Assembly (NCBI RefSeq): GCF_020177265.1
Contig: NZ_JAIVMC010000001.1
Location: 868,001 to 932,000, forward strand
DNA from: Pseudooceanicola marinus
Lineage (GTDB): Bacteria; Pseudomonadota; Alphaproteobacteria; Rhodobacterales; Rhodobacteraceae
DNA length: 64,000 nt
Direction of reading: 5' to 3'
The notes below the pieces were generated by a model. The model saw only the letters and a list, made by a program, of their open reading frames with translations, was not told the origin of the DNA and searched no databases. This document shows, one piece after another, positions 42,967 through 51,248 of this stretch (its first letter is position 1; the number at the start of each line of letters is the position of its first letter). The position numbers were made by a program, and so were the translations under genes.

Positions 42967-44967
42967 CTATTCTGCAGGCAGGCGCAGGTCGCCATGGGGG
43001 CGGGTTCGGCGCGGCACCCCCACGCGCAGCCTCCGATCCGATAGCGAGAGCGCGCCGCCTGCCACCAGCATCAAGGCACCGAGCCAGATGAAATTGACCA
43101 GCGGTTCGTAGAGAATACGCAGCGTCCAGGCTTCGCCGCTGGCCGCATCTTCCGAGGCGGGCTCACTGATCGAAGCATAAAGATCGCCCGCAAGTGTCGA
43201 CCGGATCGCAGATTCCGTGGTCGTGCTTTGCGCCACGGGATAGCTCCGCCGCTCCGGGTAGAGCGTTGTCACCGGCTCGCCGTCTCGCCGGACCTCGAGC
43301 CTGCCGCGATCCGCGATGTAATTCGGGCCGCGCAGACGCTCGGCACCGGTAAAGGTCACGTCGAATCCGGCGATCGTTACGTCGGTCCCCGGCGTGACGA
43401 AGACGATCTCTTCGCTCTTCCAAGCGCTTGATCCGATCATGCCGATCATTGCCACGGCGAGGCCGACGTGCGCCAGCGTCATGCCCTGCGATGCACGCGG
43501 CAGATTGCGCGCCCGGCGCAGCGTCTCGCTCAGAGGAGCTTCCATGAATTTGATCCGCAACGCCCATTCCCGGAGAGTCGCCAGAAGCAGCCATACCGCG
43601 ATCAGAATGGAAACATAGGCCAGGAAAGGACCGCCGCTGATCAGGTACCAGACGGCGAGAGTGACAAGAACCGCCAGCCCGGCGACGAACCGGACCCGTT
43701 GAAGAACGCCGGCAAGATCCGCGCGCTTCCATGACAGGAAGGGGCCGGCACCCATGAAAAGGCCGAGCACGAGCATCATGGGCACGAACGCCGCGTTGAA
43801 GAAGGGCGGTCCGACGGAGATCTTGTCGCCCGTGAGGGCCTCGAGGAGCAAGGGATACAAGGTTCCGAACAGGACGGTTCCGGTTGCGGCCGCCAGGATC
43901 AGATTATTGACCAAAAGCCCGGCCTCGCGGCTGATTGGACGGAACAATCCGCCGCCCTCCATGACCGGCGCGCGCCAGGCGTAGAGCGTCAGCGAGCCGC
44001 CGATGGAAAGAGCCAGGAGTCCGAGGATGTAGATTCCCCGCTCCGGATCCACGGCGAAGGCATGGACCGAGGTTAGCAGCCCCGAGCGCACGATGAAGGT
44101 GCCCAGAAGCGACAGCGAGAACGTCAGGATGGCCAGGAGAATGGTCCAGCTTTTGAATGCATCGCGTTTCTCGGTCACGATGGCCGAATGCAGGAGTGCC
44201 GTGCCGAGCAACCAGGGCATAAAGCTGACGTTCTCGACCGGATCCCAGAACCACCAGCCGCCCCAGCCCAGCTCGTAATAGGCCCACCACGACCCAAGGG
44301 CGATCCCCGCGGTCAGGCTCATCCATGCGGCCAGGGTCCAGGGCCGGACCCATCGCGCCCAGGCGGCATCGATGCGTCCCTCGATCAGGGCCGCGACGGC
44401 GAAGGAAAACACGATCGAGAACCCGACATAGCCGAAATAGAGCAAGGGCGGATGCATCGCGAGCCCCACGTCCTGCAGCAGGGGATTGAGGTCGCTGCCG
44501 TCCGCGGGAGGCGGGAATACGCGGTCGAACGGATTGGAGGTGAACAGCAGGAAAGACAGGAACCCGACGCTGATCCAGGCCTGCACGGACAGCGTGCGCG
44601 CCTTCGTGGCTGCCGGGATGTTCGATCCCAGCACGGCCACGCCGGCACCGAATACCGTCAGGATCAGCACCCAAAGAAGCAACGAGCCTTCGTGACTGCC
44701 CCAGGTCCCCGCGATCTTGAACAGCAGTGGCTTCAGGGAATGCGAGTTCTCCGCCACGTTCCTGACGGTGAAGTCGCTGACCACGAATGACCGCATCAGC
44801 GCCGCGAAGGCCACTCCAACGAAAAACACCTGCCCGATCGCGGAAGACCGGGCAGACTGCATCCACCGCACGTTGCCGCGTGAGGCCCCGAGGATTGGCA
44901 GGACGCTCTGGACCACAGCGAGAGACAAGGCCAACGCGAGGGCGAAATGCCCGATTTCAGGTATCAT
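42967..44967 (-). CDS. ccmF: Haem lyase subunit CcmF
   Basis: A 666-residue protein with about 15 membrane helices and the WWD domain (ELGWGGWWFWDPVENVSFMPW about residues 227-247), plus periplasmic His in GTWGSHEGS. CcmF attaches haem from CcmE to apocytochrome c. It heads the local ccmFGHI cluster. No ccmABCDE is visible here, so this is an accessory set that needs the rest elsewhere, unless ccmE-independent. It follows the SHOCT gene by 55 bp on the same strand, so the two-component operon may extend into it. Confidence 0.93.
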   Translation of the reverse strand: MIPEIGHFALALALSLAVVQSVLPILGASRGNVRWMQSARSSAIGQVFFVGVAFAALMRSFVVSDFTVRNVAENSHSLKPLLFKIAGTWGSHEGSLLLWVLILTVFGAGVAVLGSNIPAATKARTLSVQAWISVGFLSFLLFTSNPFDRVFPPPADGSDLNPLLQDVGLAMHPPLLYFGYVGFSIVFSFAVAALIEGRIDAAWARWVRPWTLAAWMSLTAGIALGSWWAYYELGWGGWWFWDPVENVSFMPWLLGTALLHSAIVTEKRDAFKSWTILLAILTFSLSLLGTFIVRSGLLTSVHAFAVDPERGIYILGLLALSIGGSLTLYAWRAPVMEGGGLFRPISREAGLLVNNLILAAATGTVLFGTLYPLLLEALTGDKISVGPPFFNAAFVPMMLVLGLFMGAGPFLSWKRADLAGVLQRVRFVAGLAVLVTLAVWYLISGGPFLAYVSILIAVWLLLATLREWALRIKFMEAPLSETLRRARNLPRASQGMTLAHVGLAVAMIGMIGSSAWKSEEIVFVTPGTDVTIAGFDVTFTGAERLRGPNYIADRGRLEVRRDGEPVTTLYPERRSYPVAQSTTTESAIRSTLAGDLYASISEPASEDAASGEAWTLRILYEPLVNFIWLGALMLVAGGALSLSDRRLRVGVPRRTRPHGDLRLPAE

Positions 44968-45022
44968 GATGTCTGTCCCTCTGTCTGTCTTTCACTGGTC
45001 CTGATGCGTCACGCCTCGCGCC

Positions 45023-45334
45023 TCACTCCTCGAGCGCGGCCTTCCGCCGCCGGAACTCCTCTTCGTCGATCTCGCCTTTCGCCAGACGCTGACGCAGGAT
45101 TTCGAGCGCGTCCGAGGACTTGCCGCCGGTGCCGCTGTTGTCACGCAGCCAGTGAACAGCCAGCACGATCAGGGCGATGATCACGCCCCAGAAGACCAGC
45201 ATCATCAGGCCGCCGAAGACGCCGTAGCCGCCGCCCCACATCATGTGCCCGTCCCATGAGCCGTCGGGATCGGCCAGGGCCGTCGAGGCGGCAAGGCTCG
45301 CAAGGGCGGTCATGCTCCAGAGTTTGAAGGTCAT
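45023..45334 (-). CDS. SHOCT-domain membrane protein
   Basis: A 103-residue protein: signal or first helix (MTFKLWSMTALASLAAS), a Gly/Trp/Met-rich bridge (GHMMWGGGYG), a helix (about 41-62), and the C-terminal SHOCT pattern DALEILRQRLAKGEIDEEEF. SHOCT modules occur as short C-terminal oligomerisation tags on membrane proteins. The ATG overlaps the kinase stop. Role unknown, possibly assisting metal sensing or the Ccm complex. Confidence 0.85.
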   Translation of the reverse strand: MTFKLWSMTALASLAASTALADPDGSWDGHMMWGGGYGVFGGLMMLVFWGVIIALIVLAVHWLRDNSGTGGKSSDALEILRQRLAKGEIDEEEFRRRKAALEE

Positions 45335-46740
45335 CGTTCTCTCCTTTCTTCAGGTGGTTTCGGGGCGAGCGGGATCGAGACCGCCGCGCGCAGCCCGCCG
45401 GTTTCCCGGTTTCCAAGGGTGATGTCACCGCCATGCGCCTGGACGATTGTCCGCGCGATCGACAGACCCAGGCCGTGTCCCCCGGTTTCGCGCGAACGCG
45501 ACTCCTCGATCCGGTAGAAGGGGTCGAAGACCTTCTCGATCTTGTCCCGGGGAATGCCGGGGCCATCGTCCTCGACCGTCACCACGAGGGTATCGCCCTG
45601 GCGTTTCCAACCGACCGTGGCGCCGCCCCCGTAGCGGTCGGCGTTTTCGATCACGTTGCGCAGCGCCCGCCGCATGGCGTTCGGCCGCAGGCGCGCTTCG
45701 ATCCGGGGGCCCGCGTCGATGACGAACCCGCCGGGCATGTCCGCGCACAGAGCCTCGAGGAAATCGTGCAGATCGACGGTCTCGGGCTGCTCGGACCCGG
45801 TCAGCCCGCGCGCGAAGGTCAGCGTCGCATCGACCATGCCCTGCATTTCCTCGACCGAGGCGACGAGGCTGTCGCGCGTTTCGGTGTCGTCGACCATCTC
45901 GGCCTGCACGCGCATCGCGGTCAGCGGCGAGCGCAGGTCATGCCCCAGCGCGGCCAGCATCCGCGTCCGGTCGCCCACGAAGCGGGTCAGGCGGTCCTGC
46001 ATGCGGTTGAAGGCCCCGGTCAGGTCGCGCACTTCGGTCGGTCCCGCCACGGGAAGCTCGGCCACGTCCTCGCCGCGACCAAGGCTGTCGGCCGCGCGGG
46101 CCAGCCGCCGCAACGGGCCGGTCAGGCGCGTCATGACGAACCAGATCACCACGACGAGCAGAAGCCCCGCCGACATGGCGAAGGTCAGCATCGAGTAAAG
46201 CGGCCACTGGATCGGCGGACGCTCGAACCGGGTTCCGACGTTCAGCCACTGTCCGCCCCGGATCGCGATGGAGAGGTTCATCTCGACCGCCGTCAATTCG
46301 CCCCGCATCATCGCCATGTGCATGTCGGTCATTTCACGCGACAGGTTCGGCAACGGCATCAGTTGGCCTTCGACCTCGTGCAGTTCGACACGGATATCGC
46401 GGCTGTAGCTGTCGTCGAGCAGGGTCCGGATCCGGGTTTCGACAAGACCGCCGTCGGAATGATCCGAATGCTGAACCGATGCGATTCCGGACAGATCGAA
46501 GCGCACGAGCGGCGAATTCGCGGCCCTGACGATCGAAGGGTGAAGGTCGGACGGCGCCTCCTCGATCAGCCGCGCCACGTTCGCCGCCCGGCCTGCCGCC
46601 TCGAACCCCAGGGCGGCGCGGATCGCAAGGCTTCGCTCATCGGCAAAGAGAAACAGGCTGACCAGTTGGCCCGCGACAAGTGCCGCGACGACGAGCAGAA
46701 TCAACTGGACCCGCAGTGAACTGATATGTCGCGAGATCAC
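45331..46740 (-). CDS. Membrane-bound sensor histidine kinase
   Basis: A 469-residue kinase from a GTG that overlaps the upstream regulator stop (GTGA). Helix about 9-32, a periplasmic sensor domain about 33-180 with a Met/His-containing stretch (REMTDMHMAMMRGE), a second helix about 185-205, HAMP about 206-260, phospho-acceptor ALGHDLRSPLTAM, N box RNVIENADRYG, and G boxes DDGPGIP and GHGLGLS. It probably senses periplasmic copper, as the RR/HK pair sits in the copper island (inference); CusS-like in layout, not proven in ligand. Confidence 0.9.
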   Translation of the reverse strand: MISRHISSLRVQLILLVVAALVAGQLVSLFLFADERSLAIRAALGFEAAGRAANVARLIEEAPSDLHPSIVRAANSPLVRFDLSGIASVQHSDHSDGGLVETRIRTLLDDSYSRDIRVELHEVEGQLMPLPNLSREMTDMHMAMMRGELTAVEMNLSIAIRGGQWLNVGTRFERPPIQWPLYSMLTFAMSAGLLLVVVIWFVMTRLTGPLRRLARAADSLGRGEDVAELPVAGPTEVRDLTGAFNRMQDRLTRFVGDRTRMLAALGHDLRSPLTAMRVQAEMVDDTETRDSLVASVEEMQGMVDATLTFARGLTGSEQPETVDLHDFLEALCADMPGGFVIDAGPRIEARLRPNAMRRALRNVIENADRYGGGATVGWKRQGDTLVVTVEDDGPGIPRDKIEKVFDPFYRIEESRSRETGGHGLGLSIARTIVQAHGGDITLGNRETGGLRAAVSIPLAPKPPEERRER

Positions 46741-47459
46741 GCCTGCTCCTCCACGTCCGTGGCCAGGCAATAGCCGCCGTTGCGCACCGTCCTGATGATC
46801 CTCGGACGCAGGACATCCGGCTCGATCTTGCGGCGCAGGCGGCTGATCTGGTTGTCGATCGTCCGGTCGAGCGGTCCCGCCGTGCGGCCCGCCGTCAGGT
46901 CGAGCAGCTGGTCGCGGCTCAGCACCATCCGCGCGCGCTCGAGCATGACGACCAGCAGCCGGAACTCGGAGTCGGTGAGAGGGATCTCGCCCTGATCGTC
47001 GTCGATGAGGATCTGCCGGTCGGTGTCGAGCACGAGATGCTCGAACCGCACCTTCCGCCCGGCCAGCTTGCCGGCGAGGGGCTCACCCCGGCTGCTCCGC
47101 CGCAGGACAGACCTGATCCGAGCCAGCAGTTCGCGCGGGTTGAACGGCTTGGCGAGGTAGTCGTCGGCCCCAATCTCGAGCCCTGCGATACGGTCCGGCT
47201 CTTCTCCGAGAGCGGTCAGCATGATGACCGGCACCGCGCCCTCGGCGGCCAGCCTGCGGCAAGCCGAGAGCCCGTCTTCGCCGGGCATCATCACGTCCAA
47301 AACGACGAGATCGAAATGACCGGCCGCGAGCTTCGCATCCATGTCGGCGGCGTCCTTCGCCGCGGTCGCGCGCATCCCGTTCTTCGCGAGATAGCGCGTC
47401 ACGCTCTCGCGGATCTGCGCGTGATCGTCCACGACAAGAATATGCGGAGGCTGGCCCAT
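46737..47459 (-). CDS. OmpR-family response regulator
   Basis: A 240-residue regulator. Receiver domain about 5-118 with acidic pocket VVDDHAQ and phospho-Asp55 in VVLDVMMPGEDG, Lys in DYLAKPFNP; winged-helix DNA-binding domain about 140-235 (FRLLVVMLERARMVLSRDQLL; LDRTIDNQISRLRRKIE). Coupled to the kinase by overlap. A 16-bp direct repeat box occurs upstream at 47506 and again at 35144, which may be its sites. Likely controls the copper operons (inference). Confidence 0.93.
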   Translation of the reverse strand: MGQPPHILVVDDHAQIRESVTRYLAKNGMRATAAKDAADMDAKLAAGHFDLVVLDVMMPGEDGLSACRRLAAEGAVPVIMLTALGEEPDRIAGLEIGADDYLAKPFNPRELLARIRSVLRRSSRGEPLAGKLAGRKVRFEHLVLDTDRQILIDDDQGEIPLTDSEFRLLVVMLERARMVLSRDQLLDLTAGRTAGPLDRTIDNQISRLRRKIEPDVLRPRIIRTVRNGGYCLATDVEEQA

Positions 47460-47505
47460 GCCCTTGATTTTACCGGAATGGAGGACCGGGTTTCATCAAT
47501 GGATT

Positions 47506-47521
47506 TGTAGCGGATTGTATC
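47506..47521. promoter_or_regulatory. Direct-repeat box in the regulator/EF-hand divergent region
   Basis: TGTAGCGGATTGTATC lies 46 bp before the response regulator gene and 110 bp before the EF-hand gene. Two TTGTA half-sites are 10 bp apart, with an inverted TACAA at 47547. It matches 35144-35159 at 14 of 16 bases. Probably a response-regulator site. Confidence 0.55.
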
Positions 47522-47630
47522 AGGCACCCGCTCTGCGACAGACCGTTACAATTCCGCTGATGCACTCACATTCAATTTTGCGCAATCATTCCCACGTCAT
47601 GGGCATCGACCCAGAGAACAGGAGGATTCC

Positions 47631-48263
47631 ATGCCGACACTCGCAAGAACAGCAAGCATTGCCGCGATCACCGTGCTGATCGCCGGAGCGGCCCTGGCCG
47701 ACAGCGGCCACCACGATCGCGATGGCTCGGGGCCTCGCATGGGCGCCGACGAGCCGCGCATGGGCCGCGGCGCCATGCCGATGGGCGGCGACGGGCAAGA
47801 GATGATGGAGCACATGATGCGCATGATGATGCAGATGCACGGCTCGGATGCGATGGGCCCGGGCATGGGCTTCATGGGCGGCCCCGGCATGGGCGGAATG
47901 TCCATGATGGACCGCGACATGATGCAGATGATGATGCTCCCGGACATGATGAACGACATGCCCGGGAGCATGCCCGGCCGGATGATGCAGTCGCGCCTCG
48001 AGGACTACGACGCGGATGGCGACGGCGCGCTGGACCTCGACGAGTTCGCCGAGTGGCACGCCGCGATGCTGCGCGAGACCATGGTCGACCGCTTCCAGCA
48101 TCTTGACGCGGACGGTGACAGCACGATCACCTCGGGGGAAATGAAGGCCCTTGCCGGCCGCGTGGCCCGGATGCGCGGCGGCGACCCGGACAGGCGGCCG
48201 ATGATGCAGGGCGATGACACGGGCGACCGCCCGATGATGCAGGGCATGCCGGACCAGAACTGA
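47631..48263 (+). CDS. Met-rich EF-hand protein, exported
   Basis: A 210-residue protein. Signal peptide to about residue 23, then a strongly Met/His/Gly-rich region (about 30-115, with repeats such as MMQMMML and GMGFMGG), followed by two EF-hands DYDADGDGALDLDEF (about 125-139) and HLDADGDSTITSGEM (about 158-172). Calcium binding by the EF loops is likely, and Met clusters suggest Cu(I)/Ag(I) binding in the periplasm. Not a known family as a whole. AGGAGG precedes the start. Possibly regulated by the response regulator through the box at 47506. Confidence 0.8.
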   Translation: MPTLARTASIAAITVLIAGAALADSGHHDRDGSGPRMGADEPRMGRGAMPMGGDGQEMMEHMMRMMMQMHGSDAMGPGMGFMGGPGMGGMSMMDRDMMQMMMLPDMMNDMPGSMPGRMMQSRLEDYDADGDGALDLDEFAEWHAAMLRETMVDRFQHLDADGDSTITSGEMKALAGRVARMRGGDPDRRPMMQGDDTGDRPMMQGMPDQN

Positions 48264-48335
48264 ATCGGCTGCACTGCGTTGACCCATGGCCCGGTCCGCC
48301 CGACCGGGCCCGACCCTTCGGAAAGGAGCAGTTCC

Positions 48336-48722
48336 ATGAGCTACACGCACGACCGCCTGCTGAAAGGCGTCTCCATCGACGATGCCGAGGCGCGCCTCCG
48401 CGCGTCACTCTCGGATGCCGGCTTCGGCGTGCTGACCCAGATCGACGTCCGGGAGACGATGAAGAAGAAGATCGGCGCCGAAATGGACGGCTACCGCATC
48501 CTCGGCGCCTGCAACCCGAAGATGGCCTACGAGGCGATCGGGATCGAGCCCCGCGTCGGCGCCATGCTGCCCTGCAACGTGATCCTGCGCGAGACCGATG
48601 GCGGGACCGAGATCAGCGCGATCGACCCCGTCGCCTCGATGACGGCCATCGACAACGACGACCTGCACACCGTCGCCGGCCAGGTCCGCGACATGCTGGT
48701 CGGTGCCGTCGATGCCGCCTGA
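48336..48722 (+). CDS. DUF302 family protein
   Basis: A 128-residue protein. DUF302 pattern: KGVSIDDAEARLRASLSDAG, VLTQIDVRETMKKKIG, and CNPKMAYEAI followed by LPCNVILRE. A small alpha/beta fold that may bind a ligand through the conserved Cys in GACNP. Role unknown, though the family is frequent in metal and thiol stress islands. Start at 48336 follows AAGGAG at good spacing. Precedes the channel gene by 12 bp. Confidence 0.85.
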   Translation: MSYTHDRLLKGVSIDDAEARLRASLSDAGFGVLTQIDVRETMKKKIGAEMDGYRILGACNPKMAYEAIGIEPRVGAMLPCNVILRETDGGTEISAIDPVASMTAIDNDDLHTVAGQVRDMLVGAVDAA

Positions 48723-48734
48723 TCCCGTCCGGTC

Positions 48735-49169
48735 ATGACACTTGCCGCGATTGCCATAGGAGTGGGCCTCGTCGCCCTCGTGGGCCTTGTCCACCACTAC
48801 GCCCTCTACTCCCTGGGACGCGCGGCGCCGCGGCCGGATTCCAGCTCGACGCTGGCGATACAGTCGACCTTCATTGGTCTGCTGCTTCTCCACGTCGCCG
48901 AGATCCTGGGCCTCGCCGCGGCGAACCGGTGGCTGCTGGGCTGGGACGGCTTGGGCGGACCCGCCTCCGCCCCGCTGTCCTGGGCCGACCTCATCTACCT
49001 GACCGGGGTGAACTTCACCACGCTGGGCTACACGCAGATCGAGCTGGCCGGTGACATCAGGATCGTGACCATGCTTCAATCCTTGGGCGGCTTCATGATC
49101 CTGACATGGTCGGCCACCTACCTCTTCACCGTGTGCCAGAGGAACTGGCGACGCGCCGAGAACGAATGA
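48735..49169 (+). CDS. Two-helix pore-loop ion channel-like protein
   Basis: A 144-residue membrane protein with helices about 2-22, 38-60 and 110-130 and a pore loop of potassium-channel type: LTGVNFTTLGYTQIELAG. The filter reads TTLGYTQ instead of TxGYGD, so ion choice is uncertain. C-terminal CQRNWRRAENE is basic. It is coupled to the TVP38 gene by ATGA overlap. Could be an ion channel or a non-conducting relative. Confidence 0.7.
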   Translation: MTLAAIAIGVGLVALVGLVHHYALYSLGRAAPRPDSSSTLAIQSTFIGLLLLHVAEILGLAAANRWLLGWDGLGGPASAPLSWADLIYLTGVNFTTLGYTQIELAGDIRIVTMLQSLGGFMILTWSATYLFTVCQRNWRRAENE

Positions 49170-49882
49170 CAAAAGCCACGGGGAAGCGGACACTCAGGAT
49201 CGTCGCGGCGGGCGCCGGGGTCCTGCTGCTGGCCGCGTTGGTCGTGGCCTGGCTGACCGGCTGGCCGCCCGATGGCCTCGACCGTGAGACCGTCGCCCGC
49301 TGGGTCGCGGGCGCCGGACCGTGGGGGCCACTTGCCGTGATCGGCCTGATGACGGCGGCGGTCGTGGCCAGCCCGCTGCCCAGTGCGCCGATCGCGCTCG
49401 CCGCCGGGGCGGCCTACGGACATTACGCGGGTGCGGCCTATGTCGCGCTCGGCTCCGAGCTCGGCGCGGTCTCGGCCTTTCTCATCGCGCGCGGGGCCGG
49501 CCGCGGCGTGGTCGAGCGCATGCTCGGGGACAAGCGCGACTACGGCCTGCTCGGCTCGCAGAACGCGCTGACGCTGACCGTCTTCGTCAGCCGCCTGCTG
49601 CCCTTCGTGTCCTTCGACGCGATGAGCTACGCCGCCGGGCTGAGCCGCCTGCACTTCTGGCGCTTCGCGCTGGCCACCCTGGCCGGGATCCTGCCGGCAA
49701 GCTTCGTGCTCGCGCACTTCGGCAGCGTGGCCGTGGAGGGCGATTTCGGCACGGCGGAATGGATCATCCTCGGCCTCGGGCTGCTGACCGCGGTGCCGCT
49801 CGTGCTGATGGCCCTGCGCGGCGGAACGGGAGCGAGCCAACGGCAGACCGAACAGACACAACACAAGGAACACATCGGATGA
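49166..49882 (+). CDS. TVP38/DedA-like (VTT) membrane protein
   Basis: A 238-residue protein with the VTT pattern: GPWGPLAVIGLMTAAVVASPLPSA in two parts, AAGAAYGHYAGAAYVALGSELGA, the conserved LIARGAGR and the VSRLLPFVSFDAMSYAAGL segment. Such proteins may move lipids or couple to membrane potential; function is unsettled. The start overlaps the channel gene stop, and its stop overlaps the permease start, forming a tight operon. Confidence 0.85.
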   Translation: MTKATGKRTLRIVAAGAGVLLLAALVVAWLTGWPPDGLDRETVARWVAGAGPWGPLAVIGLMTAAVVASPLPSAPIALAAGAAYGHYAGAAYVALGSELGAVSAFLIARGAGRGVVERMLGDKRDYGLLGSQNALTLTVFVSRLLPFVSFDAMSYAAGLSRLHFWRFALATLAGILPASFVLAHFGSVAVEGDFGTAEWIILGLGLLTAVPLVLMALRGGTGASQRQTEQTQHKEHIG

Positions 49883-51198
49883 GCTCCGACTATCGGAAAG
49901 ACAGCATCACGCTTCTCGACGCCATCGCAATGGGCACCGGCGTGATGATCGGCGCCGGCATCCTCGCGCTGACAGGGCAGATCGCCGACCTGGCCGGCCC
50001 GCTCTTTCCCTTCGCCTTCATCGCCGGCGCGGTCGTGACCGCCTTCAGCGCCTATACCTACATCAAGATGTCGAACGCCTACCCCTCGGCGGGCGGGATC
50101 GGGATGATCCTGCAGAAGGCTTATGGGCCCACCACCGTCGCCGCCGGCGCCGCGCTGCTGATGGCGCTTTCGATGGTGATCAATGAAAGCCTCGTGGCGC
50201 GGACCTTCGCCAACTACCTGCTGCGCGGTCTCGACATGCCCCGCGACACCTGGCTGGTGCCCGCGATCAGTGTCGGCGTGATCTTTTTCGCGTGGCTGGT
50301 CAACATCTCGGGGAACCGTTCGGTCGGGTGGCTGTCGGTCCTCATGGCTGCCCTCAAGGTCGGGGGCATCACGCTCTTCGGCGCGGCGGCGCTCTGGGCC
50401 GGCGGGTTCAGCTTCGAGGCCACGGGCCGCGGCGGCGAAACGACGGGTGCAGCCGGCTTCGTCGCCTCGATGGCGCTGGCCATCCTCGCCTTCAAGGGCT
50501 TCACCACCATCACCAACAGCGGCGCCGAGATCACCAAGCCGCACCGCAACGTCGGCCGCGCCATCGTCATCTCCATCGCGGTCTGCACGCTGGTCTACCT
50601 GCTGGTCGCCTTTGCCGTCGGCAGCAGTCTGCCGCTCGACCGGATCGTGGCTGCCAAGGACTATGCCTTGGCCGAGGCCGCCGAACCCGCGCTCGGGCGC
50701 ACCGGCTTCTACCTCACAGTCGCGCTTGCACTGGTTGCCACGGCTTCGGGCCTGATTGCGAGCGTCTTTGCCGTGTCGCGGATGCTGGCGATGCTCACCG
50801 ACATGAAGATGATCCCGCACAGCCATTTCGGGATGCCCGGCGTGATCCGCGACCACACGCTGGTCTACACGGTGGTGATCGCCTCCCTGCTGACCGTCTT
50901 CTTCGACCTCAGCCGCATCGCCTCGCTCGGGGCGTTCTTCTACCTGGTCATGGACATCCTCATCCACTGGGGCGTCTTCCGGAACCTGCGCGACGAAGTC
51001 GGCGCCCGCGGCTGGATCCTGCTGACGGCCATCGGGCTCGACGCCGTGGTGCTTGCTGCTTTCGCGGCGATGAAATGGCAGGCAGACCCGTCGATCGTGC
51101 TGATCGCCGTCACCGCGATGGCGGTGGTCTTCCTCTTCGAGCACGTTTTCCTGCGACTGCGCCCACCGCCGCGGCATCACCATCGACATGGCGCTTGA
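49879..51198 (+). CDS. APC-family amino-acid/polyamine permease
   Basis: A 439-residue permease with about 12 helices. Typical first helix [22 protein letters not shown] with the GxGxGxxI motif, [14 protein letters not shown] in helix 2, and [26 protein letters not shown] (helix 6 and loop). Substrate not readable. The His-rich C-terminal RHHHRHG tail is notable beside copper genes. Its start overlaps the TVP38 stop; its stop is within the -35 box of the next CueR-type promoter. Confidence 0.85.
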   Translation: MSSDYRKDSITLLDAIAMGTGVMIGAGILALTGQIADLAGPLFPFAFIAGAVVTAFSAYTYIKMSNAYPSAGGIGMILQKAYGPTTVAAGAALLMALSMVINESLVARTFANYLLRGLDMPRDTWLVPAISVGVIFFAWLVNISGNRSVGWLSVLMAALKVGGITLFGAAALWAGGFSFEATGRGGETTGAAGFVASMALAILAFKGFTTITNSGAEITKPHRNVGRAIVISIAVCTLVYLLVAFAVGSSLPLDRIVAAKDYALAEAAEPALGRTGFYLTVALALVATASGLIASVFAVSRMLAMLTDMKMIPHSHFGMPGVIRDHTLVYTVVIASLLTVFFDLSRIASLGAFFYLVMDILIHWGVFRNLRDEVGARGWILLTAIGLDAVVLAAFAAMKWQADPSIVLIAVTAMAVVFLFEHVFLRLRPPPRHHHRHGA

Positions 51199-51225
51199 CC
51201 TTCCAGTTACCGGATGCCCCATCAA
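51195..51225 (+). promoter_or_regulatory. CueR-type promoter of the second copper ATPase
   Basis: TTGACCTTCCAGTTACCGG starts at 51195, with -35 TTGACC overlapping the permease stop, and a -10-like CATCAA after 19 bp. It matches the copA, copZ and DUF2933 promoters over TTGACCTTCCA. Fits direct CueR control. Confidence 0.75.
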
Positions 51226-51248
51226 GACGATGTGAAAGGGAGTCGGTC

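Noticed and set aside
50292-51248. Upstream extension of the second copper ATPase frame
   Set aside because: It lies inside the permease gene in another frame, is Arg/Pro-rich and lacks motifs; the ribosome site supports the start at 51249.
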